Assembly (NCBI GenBank): GCA_963377175.1
Contig: CAUJNA010003790.1
Location: 262,001 to 326,000, forward strand
Direction of reading: 5' to 3'
DNA length: 64,000 nucleotides
From: Effrenium voratum
Lineage: Eukaryota; Sar; Dinophyceae; Suessiales; Symbiodiniaceae
Both the position numbers and the translations under genes were made by a program. Each line of letters starts with the position of its first letter. Position 1 is the first letter of the stretch. Shown here one piece after another: positions 49,468 to 61,000 of the stretch. Below the pieces are notes generated by a model. It was not told the origin of the DNA. It ran no database searches and was given only the letters and a program-made list of their open reading frames with translations.

Positions 49468-49565
49468 CCCCCTGAAAAGGTTTAACTTTTTGGTGGTTTA
49501 CTGGAAACCCGCTTGATTTCCAAAAAAAATAAAGTTTAGAGATCCAACCCAAGAGCAGTCCAGAA
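49468..49565. repeat. Dispersed repeat F, copy 3
   Basis: TTGACCCCCTGAAAAGGTTTAAC, GGAAACCCGCTTGATTTCC and AAAGTTTAGAGATCCAACCC words, as at 28.1 and 42.8 kb. Confidence 0.6.
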
Positions 49566-49639
49566 ACCTACCAACTCCTTCCCCCCATCCGCCCCCGTTC
49601 TTGGCACCGACCTCCAACCAACCCCAACGGCGCCAATCC

Positions 49640-49745
49640 GCCAATCCGCCCATCGGCCTTGGAGGAGGCCGGCGAGGCGCAGCCCGCGCTGATCCCCGGC
49701 ACCGGCTCCTGGACATCCCGTGGCGACGTCCGCGCACCACTTGGG
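49640..49745 (-). CDS. Candidate exon
   Basis: The minus frame reads SPRDVQEPVPGISAGCASPA, then SSKADGRIGGLAPL. GC-rich; all three minus frames are open, so the choice is tentative. Confidence 0.35.
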
Positions 49746-49764
49746 ATGGATGCGAAACACAATG

Positions 49765-49945
49765 GTTCATCAACCAGAAAACCCGATAAATAATGGGGTG
49801 AATCAACCACCTAGCTGGTGAAACCCTGAAAATAACGGGGTTAACAGTATAGTGGTTGATCAACCAGAAAACCCCATGAATAGTGGGGTTGATCAACAAC
49901 CTAGCTGGTGAAGCCCTATAAATACTGGTTGGTCAACCAGAAACC
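49765..49945. repeat. Local repeat of GGTTGATCAACCAGAAAACC
   Basis: Units with TGGTTGATCAACCA (itself a palindrome), AACCCCATGAATAGTGGGGTT and CCACCTAGCTGGTG recur two to three times, giving overlapping foldbacks. Confidence 0.8.
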
Positions 49946-50374
49946 CTGGTGATCGTTCAGCCATAGATGGGTACCAGATTGCTTCGAAACACAATCATGC
50001 TTGATCAACCACCTGGTGCAGGTGACTTGCTGTCCACAGTGCCATCTTGCGACAAGATACTCAAATCTCGAGACGAGCGAGAAACCCCAGACACTGCACG
50101 GTACCTAGCTGGATGCCTTCTTTCGCGCCGAGAAGTAGGGATCCCTCTTTGAAGTGGGGACGAATGGGAAGACAAAAGTTGATCAAGACAAAAACAATCC
50201 GCACCTTCACACCAATCCAAACCATCCAAATCACCAAGACACGTTGTGACACTGTGTTTATGTGTTTGTTTTTGTTTGGTGTTTACTTGGCAAACGAAAA
50301 GAACGAATTGTGTTGTTTATTGTTGGTGGTCCGGCGGTAAGGTGACAAGAGGATGATCCGTTTGGTTCAAGCCA

Positions 50375-50505
50375 TGGCGCTCTTCTCGTATCGCGTGCCT
50401 CCAGCCGTGGCTTCTTCGAAGCCTTCGCCGCCGGCAGCTCCGCGTTGGCGTTCCCCAGCCACACGGGGCTGTCCTCAGGGAAATCGACTTGGGCAGCCGA
50501 GCGGC
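50375..50505 (-). CDS. Candidate exon, well supported by composition
   Basis: The minus frame reads AAQVDFPEDSPVWLGNANAE, then LPAAKASKKPRLEARDTRRA and PWLEP. Even, soluble composition. Domain unknown. Confidence 0.55.
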
Positions 50506-50544
50506 AATGCCAAGACACAAGAGAACAACAAAACACACTTTCGC

Positions 50545-50549
50545 CTGTT

Positions 50550-50603
<54 letters not shown>

Positions 50604-50610
50604 CTCTTTT
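50545..50610. repeat. (CT)n microsatellite
   Basis: About 25 CT dinucleotides beside the exon at 50.4-50.5 kb. Confidence 0.97.
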
Positions 50611-50754
50611 TAGGGTTTTCCGGTTTTCCTCCTCTTCGGGTTTTCCTGTTGCTCCCAAAAAAACAATCCCCTCTCCAACCCGCTCTTTTCAGGGCTTTTC
50701 TTCCCTAGGAGTTTGCTTTTAAGGCTTCCTTGAACCCCCCCCTCTTCCCCCCAC

Positions 50755-50905
50755 TTCCAACCGCCGCTTCCCACCGCTGCGCCTTGCTCAGCTCCGCCTG
50801 GCGCCGCCACTTCTGGAAGTCGCCCTCCACCACCAGCGCCTTCAGCGCTGCCTGCGCCTGCTGCCCGTCCTCCGCTCTGCCGGCCGGGCGGCCGCAGGCT
50901 GTGGG
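50755..50905 (-). CDS. Candidate helical exon
   Basis: The minus frame reads EDGQQAQAALKALVVEGDFQ, then KWRRQAELSKAQRWEAAVG. Amphipathic helix-like. No family recognised. Confidence 0.55.
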
Positions 50906-51192
50906 GAGAGCACAGAAGGAGTCTGGGCGCTGTCAATGGAAAAGGCTCCCTTTCTGGAACTGTAGCCAAGGAGGAACCGAAATGCACAACTTTGCGCAGA
51001 TCTCTATTTCAAAGAGGAGTGAGGTAAAGATACCTCCTTGGTTTCCCTTCAAAACAACCCCCGAAACGGTACTTATTCCAACAAAAATACTCCGTGTGAA
51101 CTGCCGCATTCTCCTCCTTTCCGCGGTCCCTTTAACTCACCTAAAGGATCGACACCTCCATGACCCCAAATTTCAATCAGATTATCAGATCC

Positions 51193-51270
51193 TACCCATT
51201 TTTCTGTAGTCTATTTTAGTAGGGGAACCCTCCCGCGAAAAAGTTGGTCAAAGGGCGCTGGGGGACCTAG
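51193..51270 (+). mobile_element. Foldback element family A, copy 3, left end missing
   Basis: Contains TCTGTAGTCTATTTTAGTAG and GGGGGACCTAG but not the left CTAGGTCC end. Confidence 0.7.
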
Positions 51271-51519
51271 TTATTCAGGTTTCACATGTCAACAACCCCA
51301 AAAAGTCTTTCAGGAGATAGATGCATTACTCCACATCCCACAGACTCTTTCAGGCCGAACAAATGTACATAGAAACTCCACTCAACCCTTTCACTTTCTG
51401 GTGTTGCCTTCTTCCGCCTGCCTTCCCCCCCCCAATCCCCCCCCGCCCAAACCCGCCACCCCCAAACCCCCCCCAAAACCCCCCCCACCCGACCCCTAGT
51501 GCCTTCCCCCCAAAACCAC

Positions 51520-51625
51520 CCCCCCAACCCGACCCAAGGCCCTCGCCTGGGCCAGGCCGCGGAGCTCCTTGGCCGCCTGAACGGCGGCCACCTGACTCGG
51601 ACGGAGCGCCGGCGTGCAAGCAAGA
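51520..51625 (-). CDS. Candidate exon
   Basis: The minus frame reads LACTPALRPSQVAAVQAAKE, then LRGLAQARALGRVGG. Ala/Arg-rich helix. Confidence 0.45.
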
Positions 51626-51749
51626 CATGCCATCAGCTTCCCCCTCATCGGTGGTTTGGAGGTTGGGGGGGGGGATCCGGTTTACCCGCAAGAACCAGGG
51701 GTTGAAATCTCAAACCACCAATCCAACCAACCAATTAAGGGGGTGCCTG

Positions 51750-51751
<2 letters not shown>

Positions 51752-51815
<64 letters not shown>
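51752..51815. repeat. (CAAG)n microsatellite
   Basis: About 15 tandem AAGC/CAAG tetranucleotides. Confidence 0.97.
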
Positions 51816-52136
51816 AGAAGCACATGTGATAAAAGCAAACAAATGAAACCAACCGAGCAAAATAAAGCAGATGGAGCTCGCGGCGATGTTGAGGCACACT
51901 GGGAATTGAACACGAAAAGGCAACTGTCCTGCGGTTGAGTCCCTCTCAGATTGCTTCATAAGGACTTTGACCATGGCACAAAAAGGGTCATGCTTTGTCA
52001 GCTCTGGGCAGGCTGTTCCGTCTAGGCGGATCTGTGCTTTTGGGACGATCCCTGGGCAAGTGGTGACGCGGTATCTCGCAGGTGTAGGGGCCCGTGAATT
52101 TATCTCAACCAGACCTCTGTTCTTAACTAGGTCCTC

Positions 52137-52232
52137 CAGTAGAGAGGTTGGAATAAGGGTACCCTTTTTTTCTGTAGTCTATTTTAGTAGGGGGAACCCT
52201 CCCCCAACAAAGGGCGCTACTGCGGGACCTGG
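52137..52232 (+). mobile_element. Foldback element family A, copy 4
   Basis: CTAGGTCCTCCAGTAGAGAG left end and CTACTGCGGGACCTGG right end. Flanks TTAA and GTAA differ by one base. Confidence 0.8.
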
Positions 52233-52236
52233 GTAA

Positions 52237-52330
52237 CTAGCTAGGATTGAGCCCAGGGCCGATTTTCACGCAGGATTCGGCCCGCTGGAGTCCAGTCTAC
52301 TATCCAAGCGCTTCACTCTTCACCGCCGTT
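52237..52330 (-). other. tRNA-like remnant, degraded
   Basis: On the minus strand AGCGCTTGGATAGTAGACTG is followed by GACTCCAG and, about 60 nt on, GGGCTCAATCC. The words resemble a D arm, anticodon stem and box B of a tRNA(Arg)-like gene, but the anticodon loop is deleted. Weak. Confidence 0.2.
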
Positions 52331-52924
52331 GGTTTGCCTTTGGGTTTTCTTCATCTTGAGTTCTGGACAGGAAGCTCGAAGCCCGGTATATGTCCAAACA
52401 TGTTTCAATGGCAAGCCGGTTACTTCTTCCAAAAAAAACACTCTCTCACCAACATGGCACTTGATGTTTGTCCTCCATTTGCTTAAGTCCTGGAAAACAA
52501 TAAATCACATGTCCAGTAGTGATAGCTTCCCTTTAAAATCAAAAGGGAAAATCCAACAAATATTGTTAACCAAATGGAAGTATTGTTCTTGACTGAAATA
52601 CCGTGTTTCTCCAGAATGGGCCCTCGGGTGGGTTCAACACTTGGCGGGTGCGAGGGGTCTGAAAATCGTCGAACCGGGGGCCACTGAGCAGCTTTCAAGA
52701 CCCCTCGACTTTTTGGTTCTCCCGATGCGTCAATCAAACGCTTTGACTATGCCAGAAGCCCCTCTAAACCAGGATTATAATCACCTATAAGTTCATTCAC
52801 CCCATGGGGGAATTGCTTTGGGGCGCTGCTCATAAGACCACCTAGACCACCCGCACATCCCAACCTACGAAACCGCCCAAAAGCCCACCCGGCTCGGTCG
52901 ATCGGTCGATCGGTGGATCGGTGG

Positions 52925-53040
52925 ATCGGATGCGGCCTCCGGGGGCTTCTGGAAGGGGCAGGCGGTGGTGCCCGGAGGCAGCTGCCGGAGGTCCTCCTTC
53001 TTCACGCAGTCCATGGGGCTGAGCCTTCGCGAAGAAGTTA
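52925..53040 (-). CDS. Candidate exon
   Basis: The minus frame reads SSRRLSPMDCVKKEDLRQLP, then PGTTACPFQKPPEAASDP. Protein-like. Other frames over this GC-rich patch are open too. Confidence 0.45.
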
Positions 53041-54170
53041 CGACTATGGCGGCGAGGATGGCTTAGGCGCGGAAAACGGGCGGAGGGGCGGATGTGAGGG
53101 GCGCAAAGGAAAAGGCGAGCCAAGGACCCGGGGAAAAATCGGGTGATCGTTTCAGGCGACTTAGGCGAGCGAAGGAAGGAAACAAAATCAGTGGGCTTCC
53201 GAAACCTCCAAGATAAACCGACTCGGGAAAAGCACGCACCACTTTGGAGATGTCGTGGCTTGAGGGTGGAACCGGAAGAAGACAAAAAGAATTAGACAAA
53301 GCCAGCTTCAATCCCAGCTGTTGACTGCTGGGAAAAAAGGGTGTGCACTGGAGGATACATCCGAAAGCCAGATATACTGCTTGCTGAAGGGCCCACATAT
53401 ATCCTATAAGAGATCCTGATAACTAACAGAACCAACGTGATGGGCTACAGAAGAGGCAATAGGATGGAGAGGTGGTCAATCCCCTTTAAAGACCTAGAAA
53501 CACAAAGAATCCCTGAATTGATTTCATAACGCAAGGTATGCTTTGAACTTCCTTTGGCACCAATCAAGTCACCCAAGTGATAGGTGAAGAGAAGGACCGT
53601 TCAACTGCATCTTTGGTGCAAACATTTAGTCTAGAAAGGATCCTGGGTTGCAGGAGATCATGCTTTTCAGGACAAAAAAGCAATTTTTAGTGATTTTTTA
53701 AAAAAATAGACCCATGGAGCTGGACGCCGACGAACCCCGAAAATTTCAAGGCCCGCCGGACAGGATTTTTGGTCCAGCCGACATGGGTGAGGGGGGGGGG
53801 GGCGGGCCGGCAAAATTTTGGTTGGGGGAGGGGAAAAGCGAAGATTCTCTTTGGAGAAGAGATCTGAGCGCCCTTGGCCCCTTTGGGGCCGAGGCGAATT
53901 TCTAAGGTAGCTTCTTCTCCTGATGAACTGCCCTTCAGTTATTCAGGGTTACTCCCTTTGCAAGCCAGCATGGACCCCAAAACCGGGTAGAAGTAGACTC
54001 CTCCAACGGTGGGGCGGTTCTCTGGGTTGCATGTGGATCTGCAGGAAAGTTTCTTCGGAAGTGAGTGATCCAAACACTGCAACACACACACCACTTTATA
54101 ACGAGCTTTATGATCCGAGGCCAATTGTTTCCAAAGCCCCTCTCCTTCAACCTTCTCTCTGAGACTAGGC
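53041..54170. other. No supported feature
   Basis: Only short frames and homopolymers were seen, including a run of G at about 53,791-53,803. Confidence 0.5.
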
Positions 54171-55285
54171 TCACGGCCCCAAGTCATCCAGCAAGCCCAG
54201 CCCAGCCTGCCCAGCCGGCGCATCTCAGGGCATGCCAGCCACTAGGCCGGCTCCCCGCCAGAGGCCAACGACCAGGCTCACGTGTCTGAGACTGGTCTCA
54301 AGCTATGCCAGCTACTAAGCGTCTGACGTGCCCCAGCCCCTCAGTCCGGCTGCCCAAGCAGCTGGCCAGGTCGACCTCCTGCTCACGTCTGGCCCCAAGT
54401 CATCCAGCAGGCCCAGCCCCTTCGGCGCAGTCTGAGACTGGTCTCAAAGTATGCCAGCCTGAGACTAGCCTCAGGCCCAGTCCCTGCTGGCGTGTCTTGC
54501 GACTGGCCTCAGACCCAGCCCAGCCAGCAACTCGCCACCCAGCCTCAGGCCCAAGTGTGTATGAAACAGGCCCCCCAAGCACAGCCCAGCCCAGTTCCAG
54601 GCGCAACCAGCAGCGTAGTCCGGCTGCCCGGCAGCCAGCAACCCACCCATGGCTTCGCAGCCTTGTGGCTGAGCCTCAGCCCAACCAGCAACCCACCTCA
54701 GCCCAGCCTGCCCAGCCCAGACCCCGGCGCATCTCAGAGCATGCCAGCCACTAGGCCGGCCCCCAGGTAATGTGTCTGAGACTGGCTTCAGGCCAACGAC
54801 CAGACTCACGTCTGAGCTACTAAGCCTGTCTGACGTGCCCGCTCGCGTCTGGCCCCAAGTCATCCGCGCAGTCTGAGACTGGTCTCAAAGTATGCCAGCC
54901 TGAGACTAGCCTCAGGCCCAGTCCCTCAGCCCGCCTTGCTGGCGTGTCTTACGTGTGCCCAGCCAGCAACTCGCCACCCAGCCTCAGGCCCAAGTGTGTA
55001 TGAAACAGGCCTTGCCCATCCAGCAACCCGGCCCAGTTCCAGGCGAGCCCAACCAGCAACCCACCTCAGCCCAGCCTGCCCAGCCCAGGCCCCGGCGCAT
55101 CTCAGAGCATGCCAGCCACTAGGCCGGCCCCCAGCTCGCACCAGCAGGCTCAGCCCAGCGTGCCAAGGTCAGGTTTGTCTAACGTGTCTGAGACTGGCCT
55201 CACGTGTCTGAGACTGGTCTCAAGCTACGCCAGCTACTAAGCCTGTCTGACGTGCCCCAGCCCCCCAGTCCGGCTGCCCAAGCAG
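54171..55285. repeat. GC-rich complex tandem repeat with small palindromes
   Basis: CAGCCCAGCC-type words, GTATGAAACAGGCC and CATGCCAGCCACTAGGCCGG recur in long blocks (about 54,485-54,575 matches 54,935-55,020; 54,735-54,770 matches 55,100-55,135). TGAGACTGGTCTCA, an inverted repeat with a 2 nt spacer, occurs at 54,287, 54,433, 54,874 and 55,209. Long open frames are by-products. Confidence 0.9.
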
Positions 55286-55309
55286 CTCAGCCCAGGCTGA
55301 CAGTCTTGG

Positions 55310-55470
55310 TTTTGGATTTCAAACCTTCCGAGCAGGACGGCTTCCGAACATCGAACTAGCACGGGCGAACTGGTGCGGTCACAAGCTTTCAGTAGGATTC
55401 GGACCTTCCCAACACTGGATTTCGGTGTTCCTGACCCTTCCCTCAAACTAGGCTGGGCCGAGGCGGGCAA
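55310..55470 (-). CDS. Candidate exon
   Basis: The minus frame reads PSLREGSGTPKSSVGKVRIL, then LKACDRTSSPVLVRCSEAVL and LGRFEIQNQD. Protein-like; unrecognised. It lies between the GC repeat and the 127 bp palindrome. Confidence 0.45.
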
Positions 55471-55585
55471 CGCGAAGCGTTTACAATTAAGCCATGCAAA
55501 TCCACGCATCACCTACCTCTCCCGGAAATAACACTTTTCCTACAAAGTACTCGTTGGGGTTGAGATCAAACTGCGTGAAAGGCGG

Positions 55586-55712
55586 CAATTCGGTCATTCT
55601 TGCTTGTCACTTTTTCTTGTCAGTCAACTCAGCGGGTCAGAATTTCTGTCAGAAATTCTGACCCGCTGAGTTGACTGACAAGAAAAAGTGACAAGCAAGA
55701 ATGACTGAATTG
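55586..55712. repeat. 127 bp near-perfect palindrome
   Basis: Arms 55,586-55,648 and 55,650-55,712 are reverse complements over 63 positions with one exception (G at 55,592 opposite T at 55,706) and a 1 nt loop. A plus-strand transcript would form a 63 bp hairpin with a single G-U pair. Confidence 0.97.
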
Positions 55713-56174
55713 GCTTTTTGGCCCTTTTCGGACATGATGCCGAAACCTACCAACACAAATCAAACGTTTGCCAGCACAACAGGTAACAAGAAAATCCATG
55801 CCAGCCCCGCACTGCTGCGTCGCGCCGTATTTCACAAGTCCAACACAACTACCTAGCAAAGCACCAAGGACAGCACCTACAAACCATCCAGACTCCGCAC
55901 AACAACAAAACAAATATTGGCAACCTCCATACACCGGCGAATCCTTGATCGATCCCGGAAACAATGCTTGACACGGCTTTTGCATGCTTCTACAAACGGC
56001 CTCCAAAGCCACTAACTGCGAAAGCAAAGCCTAAACGAACGTCAACCACAGAAGCACCCAACCAAAACAACAAGACACCAATCAAAACATGCACACCAAC
56101 AACAACACCCCCACCACCTTGCCACCAACCCCCCGCCCCCCCCCCCCCAAAAAAAAAAGAAAGAAGAAGCTCAA

Positions 56175-56320
56175 AACCCGACCCGCCGACTCCAAGTGCT
56201 TCCGTGCCACGACAGGGCGTGCAGCCACTTCCGCTTGGAGCCCACAGCCCCCAGCCCTGGCAGCTTTTTGGACGCGAAGTTGGGTGGGAAAAGCCTCCAG
56301 TCCCGAGTCCACTCACATGG
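56175..56320 (-). CDS. Candidate exon, frame unclear
   Basis: The minus frames SGLEAFPTQLRVQKAARAGG and RDWRLFPPNFASKKLPGLGA are both open. GC-rich patch. Confidence 0.35.
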
Positions 56321-56342
56321 CCTGAGGGGCGCAAAAAACGGA

Positions 56343-56430
56343 ATGCCAAAATGGCATGCCCTGGTAAGTGGAACCAAAAGACCAAGACCTGCGGCTTGCC
56401 CCTCCTGCTTAATTTTGAGCCACACCCATC
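56343..56430. repeat. Dispersed repeat G, second forward copy
   Basis: CCAAAATGGCATGCCCTGGTAAGTGGAAC-type sequence, as at 40.1 kb and inverted at 36.8 kb. Confidence 0.6.
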
Positions 56431-56869
56431 ATGGATGACTGGAAAGAGGCTTCCAGTTTAGTGGACAAGGTTGTGTCTCTTTTTTTTCAGGGTACCCTCC
56501 CGTGGAACCTGACTGAAGGGTCCTGGGTGTGTCTGTTCTCGTTTCAAAGGGGACGGCTCCTTTGCAGCTAGCTCATTTGTTTCCGAACATCACGCGCGCT
56601 TGGCAAATGTTGGCAGTCCTTCTTGTGAGAGACTCCCCTTCAATGTAAAGATGCACCCAGAAGGGGTCACCGTGGCGTTGTCATGACTAAGAACCCTTTG
56701 GGACTGCTTTCCGGAAACCACCATCATTGCAATTCCGGGCAAAGCCAAAATTGCGCCACAAACAATGCAATTGCACCCTAACGCACACATGAGCCGGCAA
56801 CTGAGCATGTTCGAATCCTTGTCCCAATCCAATTCACGTTGCCCTTTTTCTTCTTCTTCGACACAGGTT

Positions 56870-57010
56870 CGGCTTCGTCTTCGGAGTCGCACCTTGCACG
56901 ACCGAACCTTCGGCCCATTTCGCCCATGTCGCGCCTACACAGCGGCAGGGGTGCTCTCTCCGTGGGGCCTAGAACAAGCGCTCGCGGCCGCCCTTGGGGA
57001 GCTAATCCCC
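56870..57010 (-). CDS. Candidate exon
   Basis: The minus frame reads PQGRPRALVLGPTERAPLPL, then CRRDMGEMGRRFGRARCDSE and DEAEP. Basic then acidic. Unrecognised. Confidence 0.45.
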
Positions 57011-57887
57011 CCCGCCGTGTGTGGTGGATTTGTCCGGGCTCGTATCGTCTTAAAGGTGAAACAAATAGGGTGGGAATCTAGGGTGGGAACTTAGGGATAT
57101 GGTGGAGTATGGAGTTTCTCAATTTCTCGGGGCTTCCAATATGGGCGGTTGGTTCCTTCTTCTTTCCTTCCATCTTTCCTTCCATACCAACCAACATGGA
57201 TGGGATCTATACCCATGGCAACGAATCAAAGTGTGGCTTTCACACCCATGGATGGTTGGGACTTTCCCTAGTTCTGGATCAGGATCATACAAACCATATG
57301 CCCGTTTGCGTGATGCATCTTGCGGTGGGCCGCCCATGTCCTCTTGAAATGAAGTATAGGGAAAATCACCAATTGCCGCAAGTTGCATATGTTGTCATGC
57401 TTTGATCAGGGCACACGTTGCCATGTGCTCCTTTGCCCAAAAACCGGAAAATCAAACGTCGCCTCAGAATTGTGCGCAGGTAGACGTGCTTGCATGTCGT
57501 CGCTTGCGCAGCTTGCGTGAACTTGGCTCGTCTAGCCTCCGGAATGGTTGACGCTTGGGTGGGACCAGCTCCATGTCAGGATCTTACGGTTCCGAGCTAC
57601 TTGCTAGGCATCCTTCAAAGCGAGGAAGCTCAAAGGAGTCATTGCGAGCCATGCGTGGGTTAAAACGTCGCGTGTAGCTCTCTTGACCTCCATTTGGGTT
57701 GCAAAATAACAAATACCCTCTCAGACTCTGTTGATGGAGATGCCCTCAATTGGAGTCCACCCTCATTTCCCAGAAAAGGGGTCAAAGCGAAACTCCCGAC
57801 CCACCCTTTTCTTACACGCATCCAGATCGACGTTCGCACACTAGTCCCGCCTTTTCAACCAACGCATTCACATGACTCGCGGTTGCT

Positions 57888-58058
57888 TCACTGGCACTTC
57901 TCCATCCGAAAGTGCTCCTGGACGAATCGCAAATGGCGCATCACCCGGCACGTGCAGCAGGGGTTGCAGCCCCAGCAGACCCCGCAGCGCAGGAAATTGG
58001 CGGCCGTGGGCTTGTCATGGCAAAGCGACCGCCGGAAGGGCTCATCTCCGATGTCGCC
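57888..58058 (-). CDS. Cys-rich exon, possible C terminus
   Basis: An acceptor TTGAG precedes 58,058. The minus frame reads GDIGDEPFRRSLCHDKPTAA, NFLRCGVCWGCNPCCTCRVM and RHLRFVQEHFRMEKCQ, then TGA at 57,890-57,888. Seven Cys fall within 13 residues (C-x2-C-x2-C-x2-CC-x-C plus one). It could be a metal-binding or palmitoylated tail. A GTGAAG donor overlaps the stop, so splicing onward is possible. Assignment to the kinase gene is by strand and order only. Confidence 0.55.
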   Translation of the reverse strand, partial: GDIGDEPFRRSLCHDKPTAANFLRCGVCWGCNPCCTCRVMRHLRFVQEHFRMEKCQ

Positions 58059-61000
58059 TCAAGCCGAGTGGAATGAGGCGAAGCCCTTCACACAGGAAGC
58101 AAAAAGGCCCAACGAAGCGCCAAGTGGGCAAACATCTGCAAATGCTTGGATACCTGCTGCTTTCCCTCTTGAACCCACCCCAAAGGAGGAGGGAAGCTGG
58201 AGAAGGAGCTTTCCAGCGCAAACAATATGAGGCCCAACTGGCCCAAGTCGCCAACCTGATACTCCTCGACAATGCAGTCGGGCCGGTCCGCAGAGATCCC
58301 CCGCTCTTGAGGGCTGTTGTACATCATGTTCAACCTTACCAAAAGGACATGGGGAAAAAAAGACCCGGAAAAATGCGAAACTTGAAGAACACTTCTTGGG
58401 ACCTCCACCAAGAACAAACTGGAAAAACCAACAAGCCAGTCCGCCCGCGTGGGTTCTGACCAAAATACACGCCAACAGTCAGAGAGAAGGAAAACACCTG
58501 CGATCCCGAGGGAACCTTGAGGGGCCAACAGCCACACAAAATGGAACATGTCACGAAAAAGCTTCGTGGGACCAAGCTTACTTGGAGAGTTAAGACTAGA
58601 ACGTCACCCTCAAAAAGTCCGAAATTTTGAGCTCGACGTCCCAAAACCTTCCAATGGAAATATCTTTCCCCTTCCCCCCCCCTCCCATGGAGAGTTTTCT
58701 CTGATTCCCCCCTCCAATGGGTCCTTTCTGATGCTCCGGGAAGGCCCAAAAAATCGGTCGGCCCGGGTTGACGAGCAGCACCTCTCGCGACGGGTCCTGG
58801 GACATGATGTACTCCTCCAGCCTGGATTTATAGTTCGCATTGTTTTTGTCATTTTCGTGTTTTGTGCACACGCAACGGACTAATGCCCCACGAATCTAGA
58901 CCCCCTCGTTGTATTCAGGACTTTCCCTTACCCCAAAAGACCCTTAGCGTGGAACGCGTTAGGGGGCAGTTTTTCCAAGGGGTTCGTTCTTTTTCCCATG
59001 GCCATCTGGTCCTTTTTTTTCAGGATTCGGAGTCCGCAACGCCGTTTCGCCACGTTTTTTCGTGGCATTTAAAATGCAAGGTCTCCCTCATGCTTCCGCA
59101 AGCTTCCCACCTATTTGGCCTAAAAGGGGGGGTAAAGGGGGGGGTTGAGGCTTCCCTTCGTGGCGCTTTGGGCTGACTGTTGCTTGGTGTCAAAAACGAA
59201 CAAAAACATCTCAAAGAAGGAAAAGACGGACGCAACCTGCGGGTTTGACACCATCTCAAAGGAGAAGGAGAAAGCAACCTGTGGCTCCGGAACCGGCGAG
59301 CTTGTGCTTAGAGGCCTCGCGAGCACCTGGTCCAGAGTGAGGCGAGCATATGGATCTGGGTTCAGCATGCCCAGAATCAACGCGTCCATCGGCTCCGCCG
59401 GAAGGATGTTCGAATCGTTCTGCGGAGAATATCTCCTTGGGAAGTTGGGTGTGGATTTTAAAAAAATATGGGCTAGGTGGGAATTTAGCACCCAGTTGGG
59501 AAGCAAACTAGTAACAACAGTGGCTGCTCTTGCCCGAGACATCAACCCGGCTTTACTGGCGACGCAATCATGGACACCCTCGGTTGTGGAATATGACACT
59601 TCTGTGATACCAAAGTGGGACGCGCATCCCTTTCCATGTCTACTCCAACTACGCCTCTCCCAGAAGTGGGAACCGACAATGAACCATGTTCCGACACCAC
59701 AGGGATGCTCCTCAAAATCGGCCGCCGCGGTTGCTCGATTGCCTGCCTGTTTCGGGCCCATGTCAATCTGACATGAAATGCTATGACCTTTTCATGTCGC
59801 CCCTTTCGTTTTACATCGCAAAAGGCGCACACCTCTACTTGCGAAAGTGCCAAGACCCACCCATCCTTGTTCCCTAAGGCTCCAACTAGATCTTGGGTGT
59901 TTCTCTAGCTCTAACAAGGACCCCGCCCCAAAAAAACAAAGATAGTCGTATTTTTCTCTCCGTTCACGCCGCCACCCGCCAAAACGGATATAGCCCAAAG
60001 CAGGGGGATCCACTTTTGTTTGGAATCTCAGGGGGAAAGGAGACAAACTCCTTGGGGGAGTAAACTCCGATTTTGGGAGCCAGCATGCCTGAGCATCTTG
60101 CGACCTCTCCTTGCTTTCAGTTTGATGTCCCAACATGTTGAAGCATCCCAACCCCCCCGTGTGGTAGCAACAAACCTGGCTTGGTTGCATTCCAATGAGC
60201 AGGACCCGGGGACACAAGCAAGGCACATACCTCAACGAAAAGTCAGTCACCGGCACCCAATTTTTTAGTCGCCGAAGCTCACAGTCTCAGAACCTAGCAC
60301 GTCGTTGGAGAAGGGCGGTCTGGCACTGTAGGTCAAGTCGTACCTGACGTGGCTGTACATTTTCATAGGGAACCATGTGTCAACGTAGGGGGCCCATGAA
60401 AAACATCTTCACCACCTATGGTTGCAAAACGCTTTGTTTTTTTGCAGCCCCCTACCAAAAATGAACAGAACCAACCAAAACTAAAAAACTAAGTAACATG
60501 CCAAGAAGAGTGAAGACATGGTTTTCTCTGGCCTTTGAACTTCAGTAAGGAACCTAGAACCCCCCCTTAATGGCCCGGTTGGAAGATCTAGCTCTTGCAT
60601 AGGGTAAATGGGGTAACTGGGCAACCCCTGCCTGAACCAGTTGAAGTTGGAGGACAGCTGATCAAATCGGAGGGGGCCAGCCTCCTTTGAACAACCTGAT
60701 CCAGTCTTACAGCCAGGGGAACATGGGTTCAAAATGATCTCCTATCAAGTATTCTACAACTCGGCCCAACCCCCAGGTGCACCAAAAACCACATGCTCAG
60801 ATTCTCTTTCAGATTCAGCCAGCCTTAACATACCTAGGTCCTCCAGTAGAGAGGTTAGAATAAGGGTACCCTATGTCTTGTCTTCTTCTTTTTTCCTGCA
60901 GTCTATTTTAGTAGGGGAACCCTCCCAACCAAAAACGACACGGTGAGAGAGGGCACCAATTGCTGGGGGACCTAGTTGAAACACCTGACACGATCGATCT

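Noticed and set aside
54305..55211. Pro/Ser/Gln-rich frames of 90-150 codons
   Set aside because: They translate a GC-rich tandem repeat; frames differ between duplicated blocks.
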